Source: Eonycteris spelaea (taxonomy: Eukaryota; Chordata; Mammalia; Chiroptera; Pteropodidae). Taken from it: DNA of 64,000 nucleotides. The DNA lies in contig PUFA01000068.1 of assembly GCA_003508835.1 (NCBI GenBank), positions 8,069,501-8,133,500 of the forward strand, written 5' to 3'. Both the position numbers and the translations under genes were made by a program. Positions 57,150 through 64,000 of this stretch are shown here, one piece after another. Under the pieces are notes generated by a model. It worked only from the letters and a program-made list of their open reading frames with translations. It did not search any database and was not told the origin of the DNA. Positions within the stretch are counted from its first letter, which is position 1. Every line of letters starts with the position of its first letter.

Positions 57150-58602
57150 ACATAGTATAATCTAACTTCCAGCTATGATATAATTACTAGTACTAGGCTA
57201 GCCTTTTTATCATAAGCAACTAGAAAACTGAACAAACTATATGAAACGATTTTTTTTAGACATTAGACAAAAGGCAGTGCATGACTGTGATCCTTGAAAT
57301 AAGGGAAACAAAGAAGGTAAAACTAATGTTTGCCCCATATTTCTACCTAGAAGCTTTCTCTGGGTAGTGGGTGGGGTGATCCAAGCAAAATAACAGTCTT
57401 ACAAAACTAAAGTATTTAGGGAGACTGAGGTGGCTGAAATGCAGAGTACTATAGCACAGAGAAGGAGCTACAGATAAAAAGATTTAGAAAAAGTTAGTGA
57501 TCCCCTTGAATTTTTGACTTAACCTTAAGCTATGCATATGTAGGATGAGACTCCATGAGGCCAGGTGAAGATTATCTAACAGAAAATAACTATGGGGAAG
57601 ATGTAAGTTAACAACTCTCGGAGTTTGAATCTCATTGATCACTCAATAAATATTTAGTAGGGGCTTCAGAAAGATCATATCTTAGGAAGAGAGCTAAATA
57701 GTCCTTAAAGTAAAAGCTCTTGACCTACCCTAACAGAACTTTTGTAAAGCCTCAAAAAAAAAAAAAAAATCAAATTGTTCTTTATAAGTAAATTGACTGC
57801 TTTCCAAAGTCAAAATCAATACTCTTTGAAAGAAGACAATAAAATCTAGACATTCAAAAGCATAATATGCACAATATCCAGCATCCATAAAAATTACTGA
57901 ACAGTGAGCAAGCAGGAAAATGAAACCCATAACCAGAGTAAAAATTAATTAATTGGAAGAGATACAGTTTACAAATATTTTGAAGTTAGTTGAGAAAGTC
58001 TTCTAAAAAGCTATTACAAATAATTGAGGATTTCAGAGAAAATATGAACATAATAAAGAAATGTAAACTATTAAATAGGACAAATAAAATTTCAAGAGTG
58101 AAAACTACAATATTTGAAATTAAAATTTACTAGATAGGCTTACTAACCAGTTAGAACCAGCAAAAAATAAAACAGTCAATGACTTCAAATAAGACATAGA
58201 AACTATCCAAACTGAATCACAGAGAGAACAAAAAGCTGGAAAATGATACAGAGCCTTAGTGATCCATAAGACAATATAAAACAATCTAATATTCATGTAA
58301 TTAAAGTCCCAGAAACCAGGAATGGGGTGGGGGACAAAAAGAACTTTGAGGTCATAATGACTAATTTCACAAATTTTATACAACCCAAAAGTATAAACAG
58401 AAAGAAAAGCACATCAATGTGTATCATAATTAAATTGCTAAAAATCTGCAATAAAAAGGAAATCTTAAGGGAAGTAAAAGATAATGACACATTATATAGA
58501 GAGGAGCAAAGATGAAAATGAATACACACTTCTCATTGGATGCAATCCAGCCAGAAGGCGATGGAAAAGCATCTTCAGTGCTTCCTTCAGCAGCACATAT
58601 AC

Positions 58603-58633
<31 letters not shown>

Positions 58634-58690
58634 TCTTCCAGTGCTGAAATAGAAGAAGTCTGGAGGCAGCTCAGTCCAGAGATGATGCTC
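57150..58690 (+). mobile_element. L1M 5' UTR/ORF1-region relic, sense, interrupted by a U6 retrocopy
   Basis: It matches the order of the old L1M 5' region: 'gactgtgatccttgaaataa', 'aagcaggaaaatgaaaccca', 'gaaactatccaaactgaatc', 'attcatgtaattaaagtccc' and 'catcataattaaattgctaa'-like blocks. It reaches 'aatccagccagaaggcgatg'. All frames are broken. The sequence is split at 58577 by a U6-poly(A) insertion and resumes 'cagtgctgaaatagaagaag'. Confidence 0.8.
58578..58630 (+). pseudogene. RNU6 (5' fragment): 3'-truncated U6 snRNA retropseudogene joined to poly(A)
   Basis: 58578-58603 matches the first 26 nt of U6 snRNA at 23 positions, including the 'agcagcacatatac' block, and keeps the pairing of the 5' stem (GTGCT with AGCAC). 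It then passes through one T into 26 A residues (58605-58630). The target is duplicated: AAAAGCATCTTC(C)A occurs at 58565-58577 and 58627-58640, differing by one C. It therefore inserted by L1-type target-primed reverse transcription. It lacks the rest of U6 and any U6 promoter, so it is not a functional gene. Confidence 0.9.
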
Positions 58691-59216
58691 CATAGCACCA
58701 GGTACCTGGTCTCTTTATGTCTCATCGATTCACCATTCTCAGGGCAATAATTTCACCACGGTGCAAAATAGCTCTCAGGCTTCAGCCATTTCATCCACAT
58801 GCCAGCCAGGAGAAAAGAGAAAGGGAAGAAGAATGACATATTCCCTTTCTTTAATGATATTTCCTCTAAGTATCATAAGCATTGAGTGGAACTTAATTAC
58901 CTGATAACACCCCAAAGCAAGGGAGGCTGGGAAATATATTCTTAATTCTAGTAGCCATGAATAGGATAAAAATCTGGGGTTCCATAAATAAGGAAGACAG
59001 GGAAAATGGATATTAGGGACAATAGCAATCTTTATCATGGTAGTCAGAAATGTTAGTTTCTTTTACTGATTCTATTAACAATCTGTAATCAACAAATCTT
59101 CATAGGTAAAATAAAGGACTTAGATGATTTGTAAGAGTTCTTCCAGTTCTTACCATCTTTGTTTCAATCTTGTTGCTGCCATAAGCTGACACGTAGTAAG
59201 TGTTCTTTTATTAGAA
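58691..59216. other. Unassigned non-coding stretch
   Basis: Possibly the tail of the L1 relic at its left edge; otherwise nothing recognised. Confidence 0.4.
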
Positions 59217-59437
59217 CAGGAGTCAGTAAATTATAGATTATAGGCCAAATTTAGCTCACCACCTGTTTTCAGAAATAAAGTTTTACTGAAATGCAGTGAC
59301 ACCAATTCAGTTGTGTATTGTCTATGGATCCTTTTATGTTGTAATGGCAAAGCTGAATAGTCATGAGAAATTGTATGTCCACAAGTTTAAAATATTTATT
59401 ATATGGCCCTTTTACAAATAAAGTTTGCCAATTCCCT
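59217..59437 (+). mobile_element. hAT-Charlie element, second family (copy 3)
   Basis: It has 'caggagtcagtaaattatag' at its start, 'aataaagttttactgaaatg' internally and 'aaagtttgccaattccctc' at its end, in the same orientation as 47531-47749. It is more diverged than that copy, and no clear duplication remains. Confidence 0.82.
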
Positions 59438-60334
59438 CTTTAAACAAATAAATAAATCCATGTGACCAAGCAGTTTAAGAAAACTGTTTTCAGTAAAATA
59501 ATCTTTTCTTCTATTCACAACTTCTTTAGCTTATTTTCAATAATTTGAAAATGAATACAGTATGTCTTAATTTCTGAAGGATTTCAAGGGAAATGAATGT
59601 AGATACTGTGCCAAAAAAATAAGTAATGGAGTGTTTTCTTAATTCTTGAAAAAACTTTCCTCTGCCCTTGAAATCAGGTTTGAAACAGAGTAATCTTTCT
59701 CTGCAGAAATCATATTGCAAAAAAAAAAAAAAAAAAAAAAAAATTTGGAACATATCCCAAAAAAGTGAGGACACAGGGGAGAAAATCCTGGCAAAAAATG
59801 TTCAAAACAGTTCTGCATTTGTAGAATATGTTCTCACATCAAGGAAAAGGATCATAACCCAGGGGAGCTCAGAAAGAAGAGTAAGCCATGCAGGGTCTGT
59901 TACTCAGGCTAAAGAAAATCACAAGCTAAAGCAATAGCCCCTGAAGCATGTAACAAAATTTTAAATTATAAGGACTAAAAAACAATGTGGCAAAGCTGGT
60001 CTGATTCATGGCATTTGAGGTGCAGCTGCCAAAATGCTTATCAACAGTAATGCTCAAGGTTCAGAAAGTGACATTTGTCCATAATGTTCAGAGAGAACAT
60101 ACTTTAGTGATTTCTCAGGTAATGATAGACAGGGGCCATCTCCCTGGGAAAGAATCTGGAAAATACCAGTCAAGGTGTCCTTCTAACAAGTGGTCAAAGC
60201 ATTAATCAAGAACCACAAAGGAGGTCCTATCTTTGAGTTGAGACCAAAAAGGCATACGTTTTGGGTGGGTTGCTTCTCAGTGACCACATAGGAGCCTAGA
60301 TTTCCCATTCAGAAGTACCCATTTGTGGAAAGAA
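59438..60334. other. Unassigned stretch with an A24 run
   Basis: A poly(A) of about 24 nt lies at 59719-59742. An 89-codon plus frame (59668-59937) reads through it and is unsupported. Confidence 0.42.
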
Positions 60335-60535
60335 CTCATTCTATGGGGTTATACAGACCTGGCTTCAAACATCTCATCGCTTCCAAAATGTGAGATCTAA
60401 GGCAGTGTATTTGTCATCTCTGAGCCTCAGTTTCCTCATTTACAGCTTGGGAATGTTAGCTGTCCAGCAAGGTTGTTAGAACTACTACAGAGTAAGTGTT
60501 TGATAAATATTAGGTACTGCTATTGTCACTGCTGT
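60335..60535 (+). repeat. MIR SINE, sense
   Basis: It has 'ggttatacagacctggcttc', 'gagcctcagtttcctcattt' and 'gtaagtgtttgataaatatt'. Confidence 0.88.
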
Positions 60536-60542
60536 CACCAGT

Positions 60543-60562
60543 ATCATCACCATCATCATCAC

Positions 60563-60611
<49 letters not shown>
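60543..60611. repeat. (ATC)n microsatellite
   Basis: 69 nt of ATC triplets with two or three CACC interruptions near the left end and a perfect run of about 14 units on the right. It grew directly from the 3' end of a MIR. Confidence 0.95.
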
Positions 60612-60949
60612 TGGCAATCAAGATGTGAGGCCTAGAGTGGATAGAAGTCCTGACTTCTGACCAGAACTTGCTTGAGGATTGGATTTGATAGGGCTCAGCA
60701 GGAAGGATGAAGACATCAGTGTCTATGGAGAAGTGGGACTGAAAAAAGACAGAATCTATGGAATAACTAGATTCTGTGGTTTCTGAGGTCTTTCAAAAGA
60801 CTCTAGCCCTGCCCTTGTCAACAGTGTCCACAGAAATGAGTGGACAACAAAAGTGAAGGAGTGTGTGAGGAACTATATTCGGCAGTCCACCATCCCAAGT
60901 CATTTTCCACTGGCAAAGGGAGAGCATTCAATCACCTCTATTATTTTCA

Positions 60950-61440
60950 GTTTTTAGAAATATGTACATGGTGTCTAAGGCTCCATATTACCTCTCTAAT
61001 CTCACCTCCCACTACTTTGCTCCTCACTCAGTCTGTTCCAGCCACCTCTATCCTCTGGCTCTTTCTTGAGTTCATCAGATTTGCCCCCATCTCGTGCCCT
61101 TTGCTGTTTCCTGAGATTGAATGACTATTTCCTCAAATGTCACTGTTTCTTGCTCCTTCACTTTATTCAAGTCTGTCTTAATTTCACTTTTTCATAGAGG
61201 CCATCTGTGACCTCAGATGAGATCTCGTTCCCTACCACTTACTCTCTGCTCATTTACCTTGCTTCGTTTTTCAACATAGTGCTCATCATTTCCTGACATA
61301 TTACACATTTTGTTTTTTTCATTGACTGCCTCAACCTATTAAAATGTAAACTCCATGAGGCCAGAGACTTTGCTTTGTTATATCATATCTCTGTACCTAG
61401 AAATGTACTTGAAATATAATAGACATGCAATAGCTTTTTT
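60950..61440 (+). repeat. L2 LINE 3' region, sense
   Basis: It has 'catggtgtctaaggctccat', 'ctcaaatgtcactgtttctt', 'aaactccatgaggccagaga' and 'aatagacatgcaatagcttt'. This is one of the longest L2 matches in the window. Confidence 0.85.
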
Positions 61441-61496
61441 AAAATTAAATATTTATTAAATGAATATACCCCATCTACCTCCAGGAAAGAAAAAGG

Positions 61497-61571
61497 TTTT
61501 TCTTTTCTTTTCTTTCTTTCTTTTCTTTTCTTTTCTTTTTCTTTCTTTTCTTTTCTTTTCTTTTCTTTTTT
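61497..61571 (-). repeat. 75-nt pure pyrimidine tract, (TTTTC)n
   Basis: Every base is T or C, built from TTTTC and TTTC units; it is a purine tract on the minus strand. Confidence 0.95.
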
Positions 61572-62482
61572 AAATGGAGTGGGTGGGGGGCAATCAATCT
61601 ACAGATAATAGAAAAAACAAATATCCTTAACAGAAAGAATTTAAGTAGTGATAGAGAGAAAAGGGAAATGATTATCCTAGAAAACTTAGGCTTTAGGTAC
61701 TATTGTATTTGAAAACATATCATAGTTCTAAGCATCTTGATAGCCATGGCATAAAGAGAAAAGGAAACCCAATGATAATCAAGTATATAGCTGCTTAAAA
61801 AATAATAATAATACATTTAAGTCATTGACTTTGCAAACTTTTTAATAGTGAAAAAGTTTTTCCCCAATGAAATCTTACCAAAAGCCTCAATTAGAAAAAC
61901 AAGTCTGTTTAGCTTTAATTTACTTTTTAATTTTGAAATGAAACATTTCAAACTGAAAGTCAATGACAACAATGAAATTACAAAGTTACAACTTTCTATT
62001 GACCTTGGCATTCATTTTTTCTACATTGTATAGTTTTACTAGTCTCAAGAATACTCTTATTTGCCTTCATAAATAGCTGCAAAATGCACGTTTTTAATGA
62101 CTTTCCTTGCAATCTCAGGAAGCTCCTCAAATCATCTGGTCCGAAAGCTTCAAAGAGGAACAAAAGGAAATTTTCAAAGTTAAATCACTAATGACCTTCA
62201 ACAACTCCTTGTCTTTTTTTTTTTTAAATATAAGCATAAAATAGAAAAGAATACCCTAAAGTTATAATAAACAATAAAACTATTCCTGATTCAATATTAC
62301 CACAAAACAAAACATTTGAAATGTGATTGCTAGTTTTTATTCAACTGTCCATTTTGTTATAATAGGGAGTGCTAAGGTGCCTCAGCCTTGTTGGGAGTAA
62401 ATAGATCACATCCTTCTCTTCAGCACACCCCATGCTGTAGGGGTGAACAAATTCACATGAACAAACAACATGCATAAGCCTG
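61572..62482. other. Unassigned AT-rich stretch
   Basis: No family recognised. Short frames on both strands near 61817-62033 reflect AT-rich composition. A T run lies at 62216-62225. Confidence 0.42.
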
Positions 62483-64000
62483 TTTTTTTTTTTTTTCTGG
62501 CTTTATCGAAATAGACAATCAGTTGCTTGTATTTACATTGTACAATTCAATGAGGTTTTTCAATTATATTTGGCATACAATCATATATTAGTTTTAGTTG
62601 TACAGCATAGTGATTGGAGATCTATATAACTCACAAAGTAACCATTCCATCAAATATAGTACCCTCTTCCCTCTTACATATTTATTACAACATTGTTAAT
62701 TATTTCCTTATGCTACACTTTATATCTCCATGTCTATTTTGTACCTATCTGTTTGTACTTCTTAATCCCTTTGCCTTTTTTCCCTGTCCCCCTGAAACTC
62801 CTCCCATCTAGTAACCATCAAAATAGTCTCTGTATCTATGAGTTTATTTCCATTTTTGTTGTCATTTATTTTGTTCTTTAGATTCCACATGTACATGAAA
62901 TCATGCAATATTTGTCTTTATCTGATTTATTCAGTACAATACCCTCTAGGCCCATCAAGGCAATATCTTTTTACATCTCCTTCCTTTTAGTTTTTGTGTG
63001 TCTTGTAATCTGAAGTGAGTCTCTTATAAGGGTCTTATTTTCTAACCCATTCAGACACTATCTTTTCCCATTCAGACACTTAATTTTTTTCTATTTGAGG
63101 TACCTGTTGATCAAAATAGAATTATTACCATTTTCCATTCCTGTTTTGATACATGGTTTTTCTTCTTAAAGAAGTCCCCAACATTTCCTGTAATACTGGC
63201 TTGGTGTTGATACATTCCTTTAGCTTATTTTTGTCTGGAAGCTCTTTGTCTCTCCTTTAATCCTAAATGGTAGCTTTTCTTGATAAAGTGTTCTTGGTTG
63301 TAGAACCTAGGTTTTCATCACTTTGAATATTTTATGGCAAGCCCTTCTGCCCTGCATAGTTTCTTTTGAGAAATTAGCTGCCAGTCTTATGGGTGCTCCC
63401 TTGTAGCTAACTAACAGCTTTTCTCTTGCTGCTTTTAAGATTCTCTCTTTGTATTTAATCTTGGCATTTTAATAATAATGTGTCTTGGTGTGCGCCTCTT
63501 TGGGTTCATCTTTTTTGGAACTTTCTGAGCTTCTTTAAGTTGTATGACTATTTCTTCACCAGGTGAGGGAAGTTTTCCATCATTATTTCTTCAAATAATC
63601 TCTTCAGTGTCTTGCTTTCCTTCAGGTACCCTATGACATGGATATTTTTACATTTAATTTGTCACATAGGCTCCCTAAATTATTATTATAGTCTTTGCTT
63701 CTTTTTTCTTGCCATTCTGATTGAATATCCTTGGCTTCCCCTGCCTCTACATCAGTGGTTTGATCCTCTTCTTCCCCACTCTATTGATTCCCTCTAATAT
63801 ACTCTTTATCTCAGATAATGTGTTCTTCATTTCTGACTGGTTCCCTTTATAATTTTCATGTTCATTTTTATACCTTTTATCTCTTTGTTAAAGTTCTCTC
63901 TGAATTCATCTACACTTCTCACTAAATTCATTGAGCAACTTTATAACCAGTGTTTTGAATTCTGCTAGATTATTAGATTACTTGACTCCATTATATCTAG
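62483..64000 (-). mobile_element. L1M with a large internal deletion, antisense, running off the window
   Basis: A T14 run at 62483-62496 marks the poly(A) end on the minus strand. Reversed 3' UTR follows ('gttttagttgtacagcatag', 'ctccatgtctattttgtacc') to about 62985. The sequence then jumps to the region upstream of the ORF2 endonuclease ('cttgtaatctgaagtgagtc') and on to the ORF1/5' part ('cagtcttatgggtgctccct', 'cattatttcttcaaataatc'). Most of ORF2 is missing. It could be one deleted element or two adjacent ones. Confidence 0.85.

Noticed and set aside
58578..58630. Functional U6 snRNA gene
   Set aside because: Only 26 of about 107 nt are present, with three mismatches, and it ends in poly(A). 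There is no TATA/PSE-type promoter, because L1 sequence lies upstream.
60543..60611. Regularly spaced repeats that could suggest a CRISPR array
   Set aside because: It is a plain trinucleotide microsatellite with no spacers, in a mammalian genome.

Overview
This window looks like nuclear DNA of a placental mammal, either intergenic or inside a large intron. It is AT-leaning and poor in CpG. It is packed with old interspersed repeats that were fixed before or early in the mammalian radiation: MIR and L2 in both orientations, L1M-type and HAL1 LINE fragments, MER5A-like and other hAT-Charlie DNA transposons, one MLT1-type MaLR LTR and one probable retroviral solo LTR. I see no lineage-specific tRNA- or 7SL-derived SINE (no Alu, carnivore, equid, ruminant, pig or vespertilionid-bat family). 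All L1 copies are truncated and diverged. The L1 3' UTRs resemble those I remember from laurasiatherians. A lineage with quiet retrotransposons, such as an Old World fruit bat, would fit, but this is a weak inference. There is no sign of bacterial, plasmid or viral genome organisation.

I found no protein-coding gene or exon that I can support. The open frames are short (172 codons at most), have no recognisable domain, and many lie over repeats or low-complexity tracts. The only recognisable protein homology is relic L1 ORF2, including endonuclease-like residues on the minus strand near 37.15-37.37 kb. The only recognisable RNA-gene sequence is the first ~26 nt of U6 snRNA at 58.58 kb, a dead 3'-truncated retrocopy. 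Repeat boundaries are estimated by eye and may be off by tens of bases, except where target-site duplications are given.

Layout. 0-8.4 kb: MIR/L2 relics, a hAT element at 0.93-1.16 kb, and two copies of an unidentified direct repeat at 2.93 and 3.91 kb. 8.4-20.4 kb: MIR/L2 relics, a 113-nt purine tract with a G-quadruplex motif (9.84 kb), and a probable solo LTR splitting an L2 (17.25-17.88 kb). 20.4-29.5 kb: a (CA)n block, a 49-nt poly(A) tract that may end an unidentified retrocopy, an L1 3' UTR (21.9 kb), a possible CTCF-like site (25.46 kb) and HAL1 (28.3-29.45 kb). 29.5-36.5 kb: the longest repeat-poor interval (30.7-32.7 kb), then two L1 3' ends. 36.5-38.85 kb: two abutting antisense L1 pieces in an order that one element cannot give. 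39-51.3 kb: MIR/L2, a 287-nt pure purine tract (41.78-42.06 kb), two MER5A-like elements and one hAT copy. 51.3-52.6 kb: a nested stack (L2 split by hAT plus MLT1, with an L1 inside the hAT). 52.6-64 kb: MIR/L2, a hAT copy with a perfect 8-bp duplication (56.2 kb), an L1M 5' region carrying the U6 retrocopy, another hAT copy, (ATC)n and (TTTTC)n tracts, and an antisense L1 with an internal deletion that runs off the end of the window.

Nothing here works together as a pathway. The best observations are about transposon history: the U6 fragment joined to poly(A), the nested stack, the clean hAT footprints and the long purine tracts. I found no candidate for a new biological system.
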